Shown here one piece after another: positions 19,534 to 30,554 of a stretch of DNA of 64,000 bases. The translations under genes were made by a program, and so were the position numbers. Source of the stretch: Impatiens glandulifera (taxonomy: Eukaryota; Streptophyta; Magnoliopsida; Ericales; Balsaminaceae); NCBI RefSeq assembly GCF_907164915.1, contig NC_061862.1, positions 138,561,520 to 138,625,519 on the forward strand. Reading direction: 5' to 3'. The notes beneath the pieces were generated by a model. That model was not told where the DNA came from. It did no database searches and saw nothing but the letters and a program-made list of their open reading frames with translations. Every line of letters starts with the position of its first letter. Within the stretch, counting starts at the first letter, position 1.

Positions 19534-20292
19534 TTATTCGGTGAACCACCCTCCTTCCAGCCTTCTTTCGTACCACTTGTCGATGGTGTTCTGAGGAGAC
19601 CGTTCCTTGATCCTACACATACACTTATAGATCATGTCTATAGTGATAGTGTTGAAAGATCCAACCGGAACACCTTTTCCAAGGTTGCGACGTTTGGACA
19701 TGAGGAATCGGGTGATTTGAGGGGCGTAGCTGATCTTTCCCCTCTTACCGGTCATAAGCAGCTTCAGCTTATTGAATAGATAGGATGACCAGTTGATATC
19801 GGTTTCTCGGATGATGGCTATCATAATGTCGAATGCCTCCCGGCTATAGTTTTGGTTGGGCATTCGGCCTATGATAGACCGTTGGACCAAGTCTTGAAAG
19901 ACTTGATAGTGGGGGGCGAGGTCTTCTTTCTTCCCGAAGTCCTTGACAGGAGCGTAGGAAGAAGAGAAAATCTTGAAGAAGATTTCTTTAGCCGGTAGAT
20001 GCGGCGTTGGAAAGTCGGAGAAACCTTCCGTTGGAAGTTGAAAGAATGTGGCAAATTCCTCCTCAGAAAACTGGAGGAATTGGCCATCGATGATGGTGCG
20101 AATGCTGCCATCATCAAGAACGTGACCGTTGTTGAAGAATTCGCACACCTCATCCACGAGAATGAGGTCCGAACCCTTAAGGAAACCTTTCAGCCCAGAA
20201 GCTATGATGTGTTCAAAGATGCATTCATAGTAAGAACTGTGCTTGATGTCCTCAAAGTCGATGATCAAGGTGTTTCTGATTTCAGTAGACAT
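19534..20292 (-). CDS. Accessory ORF2 of E2, 252 residues
   Basis: Intact; differs from E1 ORF2 by scattered substitutions and one codon of length. Family landmarks: IIDFEDI (9-15), SGLKGFLKGSDLIL (32-45), LPTEGFSDFPTP (about 85-97), INWSSYLFNKL (about 170), SYAPQITRFLM (about 190). No recognisable enzyme motif. Many differences from E1 appear conservative or silent, which would fit protein-level constraint but needs counting. Confidence 0.88.
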   Translation of the reverse strand: MSTEIRNTLIIDFEDIKHSSYYECIFEHIIASGLKGFLKGSDLILVDEVCEFFNNGHVLDDGSIRTIIDGQFLQFSEEEFATFFQLPTEGFSDFPTPHLPAKEIFFKIFSSSYAPVKDFGKKEDLAPHYQVFQDLVQRSIIGRMPNQNYSREAFDIMIAIIRETDINWSSYLFNKLKLLMTGKRGKISYAPQITRFLMSKRRNLGKGVPVGSFNTITIDMIYKCMCRIKERSPQNTIDKWYERRLEGGWFTE

Positions 20293-20395
20293 GATGAGGA
20301 AGGAGTGAGGAAGACTTAGGAGAGTTCTTAAGCTTTGAATTCTTAGAGAGAGGAATGCTTGAATGCGTGGTTTGAAAAATGAAGATTGAACCCCT

Positions 20396-20402
20396 TTTTA
20401 TA
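20396..20402 (-). promoter_or_regulatory. TATA box upstream of E2 ORF2
   Basis: GCTATAAAAAGGGG on the minus strand about 104 nt upstream of the ATG at 20292. Confidence 0.6.
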
Positions 20403-20712
20403 GCTGAGAATGAATGATAGCATTTAATGCAGGGATTTAAAAATGTAGCCGTTTATGCTTAGGTATTAATGATTTTGTGGTTTTCCAAGAGAATAACAGC
20501 ATGTATTGTCAAATCAATTCAGGCATGCTTTTGATACTGAGAATTTATGTTTCCAAGAAGGGAATGATTTGCTTTGATACGGCGCATTTAATGTTGTAGA
20601 TTTTGATTTGGAAGAAAGAGAGATCTGTTTCATTAATTCAAATACAGAAACCGGTGGTACAACAGAATACCGGTTTTGTAAGGAAAAGAGAAAGACAAAA
20701 GAAAAGACAAGT

Positions 20713-21474
20713 TTAGACGTTCGATGATTCAGCTGTTTGAGCGGTTGAAGCCTCAGCCGCTTCAATTCTTCTCGCCTTAACCGCTTCCCATCGGTCGATC
20801 ATCTCCTGCACTCGTTCTTTGGTGAGCACGTGCCTTGGATGCAGAGTGACGAACGCTCCAGAATGGATCTCCAGACTTGCGCAGAAACCGCTCAGCTGAG
20901 GAGCGTATCCGGTTTTGTTGGAGAGAATCATCCTCTTCAGATTGCTGAAGATGATCCAGGACCAGTTGACCGGTGTCCCAACCGTTACAGCTATCATCAT
21001 CTCGAAGACCCTCTGAGTGTATTGATAACTTTTCTCTCTGCATAACACAGATTTTCCCAGAATCTCGCAGAGAATCTGGTACTTGTGAGAAAGTTTACTT
21101 TTAGCACCCCAGGGCTTAACCGGGATGTTGGATCCAGAAAACCGGCGACACATTTCTTCCATTGTCACCGATGAATAGGTTAAGTCGGTTACCCCTTCAT
21201 TGGGTAAACCGCAATAGACAGCGAAATCCGTCTCGCTGAAGAGGAATTTTTGGCCGTAAACCTGTGCAACGAGTATTTCTCGGTGCACTTCTTTCACGGT
21301 TTCGAACAGTTCTTCGACTACAAGGTAGTCGATGATAAACCTGTTCTCAAGGAAACTTCTTAGCCCGCTCCTTTCAATGGCTAAGAACATCTCTTTGACT
21401 TCATGGTCCTCATACTGATAGATTGATTCAAAATCTGCCAGTAGGATCTTCTTGGCTAAAGGGTTGGAGTTCAT
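20713..21474 (-). CDS. Accessory ORF1 of E2, 253 residues
   Basis: Intact and nearly identical to E1 ORF1. The frame extends upstream to 21561, but that ATG lies at the TATA box and would be outside the mRNA, and E1 does not conserve it; MNSNPLAKK at 21474 is therefore the start. Shared domain: ADFESI (12-17), SGLRSFL (37-43), CGLPNEGVTDL (about 88), VNWSW (about 172), GYAPQLSGF (about 190), VLTKERVQEMIDRW (about 220). No membrane or signal features. Function unknown. Confidence 0.88.
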   Translation of the reverse strand: MNSNPLAKKILLADFESIYQYEDHEVKEMFLAIERSGLRSFLENRFIIDYLVVEELFETVKEVHREILVAQVYGQKFLFSETDFAVYCGLPNEGVTDLTYSSVTMEEMCRRFSGSNIPVKPWGAKSKLSHKYQILCEILGKSVLCREKSYQYTQRVFEMMIAVTVGTPVNWSWIIFSNLKRMILSNKTGYAPQLSGFCASLEIHSGAFVTLHPRHVLTKERVQEMIDRWEAVKARRIEAAEASTAQTAESSNV

Positions 21475-21563
21475 GTTTGTTTGAGAGAGAAAAGGTGGTT
21501 TTATCTCAAGGATGATTCTTGTGAATAGTAAACTTGTGATGTTTTGACAAGGATTAAGCATGG

Positions 21564-21571
21564 TTTATATA
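21564..21571 (-). promoter_or_regulatory. TATA box upstream of E2 ORF1
   Basis: GCTATATAAACC on the minus strand, 90 nt upstream of the ATG at 21474. Confidence 0.6.
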
Positions 21572-22177
21572 GCCCGTGGATTCGGCTCAGTATTAAATGA
21601 AGTTAAGCATGCTTGATGATGTCATTGCCTATTAAATGGACTTAACTTGTTGAAGTAACTAATGGTTATTTCCAAGGTAAATCTAATAATTACTAAGATA
21701 GCAATGATGAAAAGTATCTATTGATAAGATGTAAGTTTCCCTCTCTTGATGATGGACACATGTCGTCATCTCGATTGTGGTAAACTTGTTTTTAATTTAT
21801 CACAGGCTTCATTTATCAAAGCATGCACGAAAACTCGGTTAGTCATCTCAGGTTAACCGGAAAAGTTCATTTCATCAGATCAGAGTGCATGCGTACTAAT
21901 CGGTTTTCCATGACCGGTTTTAGTAGGATAATTCCGTTTTATGAAAAAAATAGTTGATTGATATCAACAATTGTTCAATTTTGGATTTATCTTATCTACT
22001 TCAACCTGGTTATTTCAGCCGCTAAGTAAACATACATTTGATTTGACATAATGAAGTAGTCGGGCATAACCGGAGTTTTCCTCCCGGTTAGCATGTTTGA
22101 GTTTATTAATGGCCTATTAAACTGAGAAGCTTTTAGCTTCTCCCTGAACACATATTCCGGTTTTACATGCATCATGA

Positions 22178-25100
22178 TTATATCAATTGATTTAAATTAG
22201 TAAGACCCAGAATATTTCGAAAATGTGAAAACTTAGCTTCCTGTAGCGGTTTCGTGAAGATGTCCGCTACTTGTTGCTCGGTTGACACATATTCCAGCCG
22301 GATGTGTTTCTCCTGAACATGCTCCCGGATGAAATGATGTCGAATGTCGATATGCTTCGTTCTTGAGTGCAACACCGGATTGTATGTAATCGCTATGGCG
22401 CTGGTGTTGTCACAGAAGATAGGAGACTCTTTTGCTTCTATTCCGAAGTCCCTGAGTTGCTGTTGAATCCAGAGGAGTTGTGCACAGCAGCTTCCAGCCG
22501 CTAAGTACTCTGCCTCTGCGGTTGACGTTGCGACGGACGTTTGCTTCTTGCTGCTCCAGGTAACTAACCGGTCACCCAGAAACTGACAGGTTCCACTTGT
22601 ACTCTTTCTGTCGATTTTGCATCCCGCGTAATCGGCATCGGAGTAGCTTATTAGATTGAAGCTCGAGTCTTTTGGATACCAGAGTCCCACTTCTTGAGTT
22701 CCCTTTAGATATTTTAATATTCTCTTAGCCGCCGTATAATGAGATTGCTTTGGATTTGCCTGGAACCTCCCGCATACTCCAACCGCAAACAGAATGTCAG
22801 GTCGGCTAGCTGTAAGATATAACAGCGAACCGATCATTCCTCGATATGCTGTGATGTCAACCGCTTGACCATCATCATCTTTGTCCAGCTTCACGGAAGG
22901 ACTCATTGGCGTAGCCGCTTCGGCACAAGTATCCATCCCAAATCTCTTCAGCAATTCGGATGTATACTTCGGTTGGCTTATGAAGATTCCGGCTTCCATT
23001 TGCTTAACCTGAAGTCCTAGAAAGAAACTCATTTCCCCCATCATACTCATTTGAAATCTATCAGTCATCATTTTCGAAAATTTGTCACATAGCTTTGGAT
23101 CGGTTGACCCAAATATGATGTCATCAACATAAATTTGAACAAGTAAAATTTGCTCCTTTCTTTCAAATTTAAAGAGAGTTTTATCTACTGAACCGATTGT
23201 AAATTTGTGATCAAAAAGAAATTGAGTCAAAGTATCATACCAAGCTCTTGGTGCTTGTTTCAATCCGTAAAGGGCTTTATTCAGCCGGTAAACGTGATTT
23301 TCATGTTCTGAATTTTTGAAACCTGGAGGTTGATTGACATACACCTCTTCATTTACTTTACCGTTTAGAAAAGCGCTTTTTACATCCATTTGATAAACTT
23401 TAAACTTTTTGAAAGCTGCATATGCTAAAAATATTCTAATGGCCTCAAGTCTAGCTACAGGTGCGAATGATTCTTCAAAATCAATTCCTTCTTCCTGTTT
23501 ATAGCCTTGAGCCACTAACCGGGCTTTGTTCCTCGTAACTAAACCGTTTTCATCGAGTTTATTTCTGAATACCCATCGTGTGCCTATAACCGGTTTATTT
23601 TTCGGTCTAGGAACTAGATACCAGACTTTATTTCTCTCAAACTCGTTTAATTCCTCTTGCATTGCCAAGATCCAATCTGGATCTGACAGTGCTTCATCCA
23701 CCTTTTTCGGCTCAATTTGTGATATGAAAGCAGAGTTTCCATAGTGATCCAAATTTTGTTGCCTAGTTCGGACGGGTGAGGATATGTTACCTATTACTAG
23801 TTCAAGAGGATGATTTCTGTTCCTTCTGAGGTTAATCCGAGACGTGTCTACCAAGCTTTCGGCTGGCTGATCAAGGTTAGACAGATCGGTAGGTTGAACA
23901 GAGTCAGACCGACCGATTTCTTCAGTAGAAACTGAAGCGTCAACTTTCTGCGGTAAGGCAGCTTGATCAGGTTGAATTTCAACATCAACCGCTTGGTCCT
24001 TGACAAAACGTCTAAAAACCGGAACCTCGTCTTCATCATCAGAATAGATATTGAAATTTTCCATTCTGTTGTGAAGGTCGAAGGGTAATGCAGTGTTCCG
24101 CTCAACCGATTCATCGAAAACAACGTGTGCGGTTTCTTCAACTGTTAAAGTCCTAGTATTATATACTCGGTATGCTTTACTTACAGCTGAATATCCCAAC
24201 ATTATTCCCTCATCGGATTTAGCATCAAAAGCGGTCAAGTACTTCTTGCCGTTATTGTGAACAAAGCATTTACTACCGAAAATTCGAAAGTACCGTACAT
24301 TTGGAATTTTATCAAAATAAATTTCAAAAGGAGTTTTCGAAAATCGTTTAGTCACAAGAGATCGGTTTTGTGTATAACAAGCAGTGTTGATAGCTTCAGC
24401 CCAAAACTTTTGAGCTATACCCGAATCGGCTATCATTGACCTTGCGGCTTCCTTGAGAGTTCGGTTTCTTCTCTCAGCCAGGCCGTTTTGTTGAGGAGTT
24501 CTGGCACTAGACAACTCGTGCCTAATACCGGAATCATCAAGAAAAGTAGTTAAGTTGCTATTAATGAATTCAGTTCCTCTATCACTTCTAATTTTGTTTA
24601 CTCGAATAGACTTTTCATTTTGTATTCTCAGAATCAGTTTAATCAAGTTTGAAGCAGCTTGATTTTTAGAAACTAGAAAAGTAACCCAAGTAAATTTAGA
24701 GTAATCGTCAATAACTACCATAGTGTAATGCATGCCTCCTAAGCTTGTTACTCTAACCGGACCGAACAAGTCCATATGCAGCAGTTCCAAGCATCTTTCA
24801 GATTGATAATTTCCTTTACTTTTAAAAGATGATTTCACTTGTTTTCCCATTTGACATGCAGCACATACTTTATCTTTTGAAAATTTAACATTTGGAAAAC
24901 CATGAACTAGTTCCTTGGAACAGATAAAATTAATCGTTTTGAAATTCAAGTGGTTTAACCGTTTATGCCAAAGCCAGTTTGGATCATTTCCGGCTATCAT
25001 ACACACAGGTTTTTCGAAATCTGTTTTCCAGTTTACTTTGTAAATGTTTCCTATCCGATTACCGGTTAACAAGATTTCATCATTTTGATTCTTGACTAAG

Positions 25101-25441
25101 CATGAGTTTTTATGAAATTCAACTTTATAGCCCACATCACACATCTGGCTTATGCTTAATAAATTAAAACTTAGCTTTTCTACCAATAGCACATTATTTA
25201 TGGAAAGTTCACCATGGACAATCTTACCCTTGCCCACGGTTTTACCTTTTGAGTTATCCCCAAATGTGATGAATGCTCCGGTTTTGTATTTGATGTCGGT
25301 CAGTAGCTCCTTGTTTCCGGTCATGTGCCTTGAGCATCCACTGTCCAAGTACCATTCAGAATTCTTCAACCGATTGCTCCTCCTAGCCTGCATCAAACAA
25401 TTATTTACAACTTTTTGGTACCCACATTTAGTTGGGTCCAT
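22178..25441 (-). CDS. pol: E2 pol: protease, integrase, reverse transcriptase, RNase H (1087 residues)
   Basis: Uninterrupted copia-order polyprotein. Protease DSG at residues 33-35. Integrase zinc site H159, H164, C193, C196; catalytic D224, D287, E323. RT: conserved Asp 686 in the [12 protein letters not shown] block and YVDD at 771-774. RNase H: D935/D937, E976/E978, D1011. All catalytic residues are present. The start ATG (25441) lies inside the gag stop overlap, in the +1 frame relative to gag. Product would process Gag-Pol, copy the RNA and integrate the cDNA in the nucleus. Sequence style places it with Sirevirus-type elements (inference). Confidence 0.96.
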   Translation of the reverse strand: MDPTKCGYQKVVNNCLMQARRSNRLKNSEWYLDSGCSRHMTGNKELLTDIKYKTGAFITFGDNSKGKTVGKGKIVHGELSINNVLLVEKLSFNLLSISQMCDVGYKVEFHKNSCLVKNQNDEILLTGNRIGNIYKVNWKTDFEKPVCMIAGNDPNWLWHKRLNHLNFKTINFICSKELVHGFPNVKFSKDKVCAACQMGKQVKSSFKSKGNYQSERCLELLHMDLFGPVRVTSLGGMHYTMVVIDDYSKFTWVTFLVSKNQAASNLIKLILRIQNEKSIRVNKIRSDRGTEFINSNLTTFLDDSGIRHELSSARTPQQNGLAERRNRTLKEAARSMIADSGIAQKFWAEAINTACYTQNRSLVTKRFSKTPFEIYFDKIPNVRYFRIFGSKCFVHNNGKKYLTAFDAKSDEGIMLGYSAVSKAYRVYNTRTLTVEETAHVVFDESVERNTALPFDLHNRMENFNIYSDDEDEVPVFRRFVKDQAVDVEIQPDQAALPQKVDASVSTEEIGRSDSVQPTDLSNLDQPAESLVDTSRINLRRNRNHPLELVIGNISSPVRTRQQNLDHYGNSAFISQIEPKKVDEALSDPDWILAMQEELNEFERNKVWYLVPRPKNKPVIGTRWVFRNKLDENGLVTRNKARLVAQGYKQEEGIDFEESFAPVARLEAIRIFLAYAAFKKFKVYQMDVKSAFLNGKVNEEVYVNQPPGFKNSEHENHVYRLNKALYGLKQAPRAWYDTLTQFLFDHKFTIGSVDKTLFKFERKEQILLVQIYVDDIIFGSTDPKLCDKFSKMMTDRFQMSMMGEMSFFLGLQVKQMEAGIFISQPKYTSELLKRFGMDTCAEAATPMSPSVKLDKDDDGQAVDITAYRGMIGSLLYLTASRPDILFAVGVCGRFQANPKQSHYTAAKRILKYLKGTQEVGLWYPKDSSFNLISYSDADYAGCKIDRKSTSGTCQFLGDRLVTWSSKKQTSVATSTAEAEYLAAGSCCAQLLWIQQQLRDFGIEAKESPIFCDNTSAIAITYNPVLHSRTKHIDIRHHFIREHVQEKHIRLEYVSTEQQVADIFTKPLQEAKFSHFRNILGLTNLNQLI

Positions 25442-27293
25442 GGTTGATTAGTCCCTTTGGGATCCAGACTTGAATGAGTCGGATCACTTTCCCGGTTACA
25501 GTTTTGATAGTGTTTGGCTTAACTTCTTGGCCGTTGCTCAAGAATGCCTTATGTGGTGATGGACTTCTTCGATATCGATTTTTATTATTTTTATTCGGTT
25601 TCCGGTTGGCTTTCTTTCTCTCAGGATGAAGCCATTTTTCAGATTCGTTGGGACCTACGTACTTAAGCGTTTCTTCCGGTTTTAGTTCATTTTCTGTTTG
25701 TGAACTCTTGACAAATTTTATAAACGGAAGGTTATTTTTCGTTAGTTTCATCCCGTTAGATTGTTTCGTTTCGTTTTGTTTACTTGGATCATAGCCGATA
25801 CCATATCTACATTTCGGATGTCTTTTATAATTGCACATTTGTTTTACTGCTTGACGTGATCTCTCCCACGCAGCCGTAACATACATTGCTCGCTCATCAG
25901 TTTCTATTTCCGGTTGAACTGTCTTCTCATCATCCGAGAATAATTCATCCGGTTCATGTGTTTTAATTTTATATGTTTCATCGTTTTCATCATTTATTTG
26001 TTCGCTTTTAGCTTCTACAGGTGTTGGTATATACGCAGATATATTTCTGAACTCAGCAACCATTTGGTTGAGTGCAGAAACTAGATCTTCCTTAGTAAAT
26101 TCATCAGAAGAGAAGTCAAATACCTCTTCGTCGTTTGCCATGAAGCATGTTACTTTCTCTTCACTATTTTCATCGTCGGAGTATGCCCATTCACTTCCAC
26201 CGTCTGATGCAATGAGAGCCTTTTGGATCTCCTTTCCTTCATCAGCACGTTGATCATCATTTCTTCGGTAGTCGTTTCGTTGATTATTGTTGTTTCCCCG
26301 ATAGTTGTTTCCTTGATAATTGTTTCCCTGATACCGGTTACCTTGATAATTATTTCCCTGATAATTTCCTTGATAGTTTCCTTCCGGTTTTCTATCATCT
26401 CTTCTTGGTTTTCTACATTCCGACCTGAAATGTCCAAAACCATCACAGTTATAGCATCTTTTGTTTGATTTATCTACATAGTTATAATTAAAATCATTGT
26501 TAGATGGTGGCTGGCTCTTCTTCATGAATTTTCCGAATTTCTGGGCTAGCATCGCCATCACATCATCGGTTATTTGATCGGTGTTTTTGACTGGAACCGG
26601 TGCGGTTGATACTGGAGCCGCCGGTTCCACCGATGTGACTAAAGCTCTTGTTGCGGTTGATGTAGATGTTTCATCTTCGATCCGAGAATTGATCTCGAAC
26701 TCGTAGGCTTTCAAGTCCTCAAATACATCATGCAACTTCATCTGCCCAAGGTTGCTTGACTCCCTCATCACCATGGTCTTGATGTCCCACGTGCTCGGCA
26801 AGGATCTTAGAGCTTTGATTATCACTTCTCGGTTGTCATACTTCTTTCCGAGTGTTTGAAGCTCGCTTACTACGCTGGTGAACCGGTTGCTAAATTCTTT
26901 CATATTTTCTCCCGGTTTCATCTTTATGTTCTCATACTTCTGCGTAGCCACCAAGATTTTATTTTCCTTGGTCCTTTCGTTTCCCTCGTGGATCTGGATG
27001 ATCGTTTCCCAGGCTTCCTTTGCATTTTCGCACTCTGATATTTTGTTCAAAGTGTTGTTGTCTATAGCTTTGTAGATGTGCCTCATGCAATGGTTGTCCA
27101 GGTTGCTTCTTCTCCGATCTTCACTTGTCCACTGGCTTTCCTCCTTGTTAATCTTGATCGGTCCTTCTTTCAGGACTCGGCTCATCTCATCATCTAGTGT
27201 TATCAGATGTAGATACATCTGCTTCTTCCAACTGCTAAATGCTTCGCTGTTTAGCATTGGCGGCTTGTCGCTGTGAGTCATGCTTCCCACCAT
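25428..27293 (-). CDS. gag: E2 gag (621 residues)
   Basis: Intact Gag starting at MVGSMTH just after the PBS; the upstream open frame is LTR sequence. One CCHC knuckle ([14 protein letters not shown]) sits in the middle, followed by NYQGN-type Asn/Gln/Gly repeats with one less Asn than in E1, so the tract is length-variable. The C-terminal part is acidic, then basic. It overlaps pol by 14 bp. Confidence 0.94.
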   Translation of the reverse strand: MVGSMTHSDKPPMLNSEAFSSWKKQMYLHLITLDDEMSRVLKEGPIKINKEESQWTSEDRRRSNLDNHCMRHIYKAIDNNTLNKISECENAKEAWETIIQIHEGNERTKENKILVATQKYENIKMKPGENMKEFSNRFTSVVSELQTLGKKYDNREVIIKALRSLPSTWDIKTMVMRESSNLGQMKLHDVFEDLKAYEFEINSRIEDETSTSTATRALVTSVEPAAPVSTAPVPVKNTDQITDDVMAMLAQKFGKFMKKSQPPSNNDFNYNYVDKSNKRCYNCDGFGHFRSECRKPRRDDRKPEGNYQGNYQGNNYQGNRYQGNNYQGNNYRGNNNNQRNDYRRNDDQRADEGKEIQKALIASDGGSEWAYSDDENSEEKVTCFMANDEEVFDFSSDEFTKEDLVSALNQMVAEFRNISAYIPTPVEAKSEQINDENDETYKIKTHEPDELFSDDEKTVQPEIETDERAMYVTAAWERSRQAVKQMCNYKRHPKCRYGIGYDPSKQNETKQSNGMKLTKNNLPFIKFVKSSQTENELKPEETLKYVGPNESEKWLHPERKKANRKPNKNNKNRYRRSPSPHKAFLSNGQEVKPNTIKTVTGKVIRLIQVWIPKGLINHGPN

Positions 27294-27320
27294 TTTGGTT
27301 GCTTGAGTGCTGGGAACCTC

Positions 27321-27332
27321 GCTCTGATACCA
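27321..27332 (-). other. E2 primer binding site (initiator tRNA-Met)
   Basis: TGGTATCAGAGC on the minus strand, two bases inside the LTR end. Confidence 0.92.
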
Positions 27333-27334
27333 CT

Positions 27335-28589
27335 TGTTAGGATCGGGGACGCCCTTGGAGGACCGGGGTTGTATTTTCCGGTTTTGAAGTAAGGGAGGCC
27401 GCTTACGACAACACACACACCTTGGTGATAGTCCGGTTAAAGACTAAAACCGTTCTCAGCACTGCACAACCTGTCACAGACTCTTGAACCGGTGTTCAAG
27501 GGCGGAAGTGTCTGTTTCAGGTTGAAGCAACGTTTGCGACTTTTAGATGATGTTTAAGGAGGAGGATGTTTAATGAAAATGAGTGACCGGTTTTGGAAGT
27601 ATGATTTGTTTGCGGTTTTCGGTAAGATAGCGGGAAATGAAAGCGAAATGAAAGAACACAAGACACAGAATTTGTTTATGGATGTTCGGAGCAAACCCTC
27701 CTACGTCACCCCTTCTTCTCAAGTTATGAGAAGGATCTCCACTAACTCTTTAGAGTTACAATTTACACTTCCGGTCGAGCCCAACTTCGCTACTCGCCGG
27801 TTACACCAAACTCACACTTTGATGTAATACAACACAACACAATAATCACACACAAGGATTTCCGGTTTTAGGCAAACCGGTTTTAGAACATAAAACTTTA
27901 TCTCTCTAGAATTTAATGCTTTGATACTTTGTTTTCGTAATCCGTCACTTGCAGAACTTTCATTTAATGAAGACGATCCATCTTCCTTTTATAGCTGAAA
28001 GTAGCTAACGGCTACTTTCTTCTCTCTCTTGCGGATTGGTTGATCATTAGCACGCCTGTTTGCAGAAGGGTTGCTTGCACGCTTCAACTTCCTCAACACC
28101 TGGCGTTCATGCAGGTGACTCTGAGCGGATGATGACATAACCGGTTTTCAGATTGATACACGTGTTGAACATCCGCTTCCGGTCGTCAGCATCGGATCAC
28201 CAAAGCATCATTGCTTTCCTCCCATGCTTCTGATCGGATCCGATCTTCTTTTATCTTTTCGAGACACGTTTCCTCCGTCATAGTACGTCACTCTTGAGAT
28301 TTGAATCTTCCGACTTTTGATCTGTACTTTCCGGTTTCTGTGTCTTTGTGCATTATGATCCGGTTGAAGTGTATTCTTCTATCTTGGCTAACCGGTTGCT
28401 TGAGAAAGTGAGGCCGGTTCCTGTGATCATTTGTCTTGATCACTTGAAGCCGGTTTCTTTGATATGATAGCAGCTGGTTATTGATGCACGATTTCCGGTT
28501 CCGGTTTGTTCAGTGCCTGCACATGAAGTTTAATTTCTGTTTAGTTTGTCTGGCCGGTTCCAAAATTAATCTACTTAATTTTCCTATCA
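27335..28589 (-). repeat. E2 5' LTR (1255 bp)
   Basis: Apparently identical to the 3' LTR at 14577-15831. TATA box on the minus strand at 27987-27993, transcription into gag. Confidence 0.96.
27987..27993 (-). promoter_or_regulatory. LTR TATA box driving E2 genomic RNA
   Basis: GCTATAAAAGGAAG on the minus strand about 650 nt upstream of the PBS. Confidence 0.6.
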
Positions 28590-28594
28590 CACAC
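28590..28594. repeat. Target-site duplication of E2, right copy (CACAC)
   Basis: Exact repeat of 14572-14576. Confidence 0.92.
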
Positions 28595-28953
28595 GAGCTT
28601 TTAATGATTCTTTATAACCAAAGAGATCACCTATGTGAGAGAGTAGTGGGGTCGCTTCGAAAGAATTTCACGTCTCAATTCTAGACCCTCTCATTGAACC
28701 AGGAGAGTGTTCATGGCCAAAAAAAACACAATCATGAGAACTGACATGTATCACGAAGAATTCTATGTGAATGTGTGTAATCGTTTACACAAAATGTAGA
28801 ATAGTTCAAGGACATTGAGACTACTAATCGGCTAGTAAAGTTATATACTTTCATAAGGGAAGGTTCAAAGGGTTACACCTACCTATCCTACATAGATTTC
28901 AACCGTTGAACTTTTCACCGGTTAATCTTTCAATTTCCATTAATGTGGGGGTT
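28595..28953 (+). other. E3 3' untranslated region ending in polypurine tract
   Basis: Non-coding continuation of E3 after E2. It ends ATGTGGGGGTT directly before the LTR TG at 28954, the expected polypurine tract. Confidence 0.75.
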
Positions 28954-29830
28954 TGTTAAAATTAAACTAATTCTATTAATCAAATGAAAATGATATTTGG
29001 GCAAATGAAATTTAAACCAAATTAAAATGTGAATTAGTGGTGAAGTTTAATCCAAATGAAATTCTCATGAAATTCAAATGTGAAATAATTGTGAAATTAA
29101 TCCAAATAAAATTCACATGAAATTCAAATGTGAAATAAAGTGAAATTAATCCAATTCAAATTCAAATCAAATTCATTGTGAATTAAATTTATTAATTGTT
29201 ACAATTAACATTAGTTCTTTGAATGAGGCAATTTATAAATGGTGTTAATTGCTCTATTGTAACTACACGATACTTGTTGTTGGATGTACTGTGCAAGATG
29301 ATGAAAATGCAAGCAAGGATAACCGTTGGATGAATGGATGATAAATTAGTGACCGTTGGATTAAAGAATTGATTATGAGTTTAATTTTCAACTATAATTA
29401 TCTCTTCACCTTGTATTCCTCTCCATACATTATCTTATCACTTCTCACTCTAGAATTCTGAAATTCTTTCTTTGTTTCTTTGAGTGTTCTTGTGAGTTTT
29501 CTTCGATTTTTTCTTGACTCGACCATTTCTGTGCGAAACTCGATGATTGTGATTCATGTACTTTTATCTAGTTCGTTGTTGTAGTGATTTTTCTATGCTA
29601 AATCATTGCAGGTTTCGTTGTATCCTGAGAAGCAGCTACGGACAAAACTCTCCAACACAAACGGGAGACGGTGAAACTGTTTTAAGAGAACTGTGATTTC
29701 ACAGGCCTCAGAGCAAACAAGAGAACTTTTTCTTCATCTCATTGAATAATATATTGTATCTGTTCTATTATCATTGTATTGTATTCATATAATATTTAAG
29801 TGTAATTGTTACGAGATAAGATTACCAACA
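28954..29830 (+). repeat. E3 3' LTR (877 bp)
   Basis: TGTTAAAATTAAAC ... GATTACCAACA. The 5' part (28990-29180) holds AT-rich degenerate repeats of the type AAATTCAAATGTGAAAT. The 3' part matches 10944-11151. Related LTRs occur on the minus strand at 37120-37964 and around 56470-58075. Confidence 0.88.
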
Positions 29831-30554
29831 ATATATATCATTACAACAAATTCCAGTTGTTTCGACACATAATCTCCGAGGCATATTAATTGTCGGTAAA
29901 AATTTCTCTAAACGATAAATAACGTGTCTTGGAGAAATGCAGAGAGGATGGAGAAGGGGCGAGGGACACTAGAGGAGAACCAACTAGAGCAAAAAAATGA
30001 AGTCGTGCCTTACAATCATTTCCCTTGACTTCCCATATGTCGATTGCTAGATGGAATTTTGTCAAAACCAATTGAATGAATGCCAATTTTAGAAGAAAAT
30101 TGTTTTCTGAAATTTGTCTTTTTGTATTGTTGGAGATTAGTCTTAAATGTTTATTGTCTATTTCTAAAAATCATATAAGTTTGAATTTCTTGAAGGAATT
30201 GTTCAAATTTGATTTTGAAGTGATAATATTTTCCTATTATAATATTTTGGATCTCATCTGTTATCGTTAAATTATACCTATGACCTTGATATCTAAACTA
30301 AGCCTGAAATATTTTTTTTGATGATTAGATACTCTTATAAATTCATATTTGAATATGAGTATAAACTGATAAACATTCTCAAACAACTAGAATAATAACA
30401 TGTTTATGAAAAGAAATCAAAAGAATAACATTAATTTGTGAGTAAAAATTATTTGAAAGTCAGATGAAGAATAATAGGTTTGGTTAGTGTATGATGATCA
30501 TGCTTATATGTATAATTTATAATTTTTAAATAATCTTTTTGATGAATCAGGTGT
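29831..30554. other. AT-rich stretch without recognisable gene
   Basis: No convincing coding sequence or repeat ends seen; it may hold introns belonging to the importin-alpha relic that follows. Confidence 0.4.

Larger units (their letters stand above)
14577..28589 (-). mobile_element. E2: complete 14,013-bp Sirevirus-type copia element with three accessory ORFs
   Basis: Minus-strand order: 5' LTR 28589-27335, PBS, gag 27293-25428, pol 25441-22178, ORF1 21474-20713, ORF2 20292-19534, ORF3 19025-16191, double polypurine module, 3' LTR 15831-14577. Both LTRs are 1255 bp and I found no difference by eye. The target duplication is perfect and every ORF is intact. It is therefore a very recent insertion, possibly still autonomous. 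It landed in the 3' part of E3. Confidence 0.96.
10944..29830 (+). mobile_element. E3: older plus-strand Ty1/copia element, internally deleted and split by E1 and E2
   Basis: LTR end at 10944-11151, broken gag from 11216, gag/RT/RNase H remains to about 14430, then E2 (14577-28589) interrupts. The 3' untranslated part resumes at 28590 and the 3' LTR is 28954-29830. The 3' parts of the two LTRs match clearly (10960-11151 against 29640-29830). Many stops and a missing gag-to-RT section show it is dead. Its own 5' LTR start lies beyond E1, outside the window. Confidence 0.85.

Noticed and set aside
21475..21561. Upstream start for E2 ORF1
   Set aside because: It coincides with the TATA box and is not conserved in E1.
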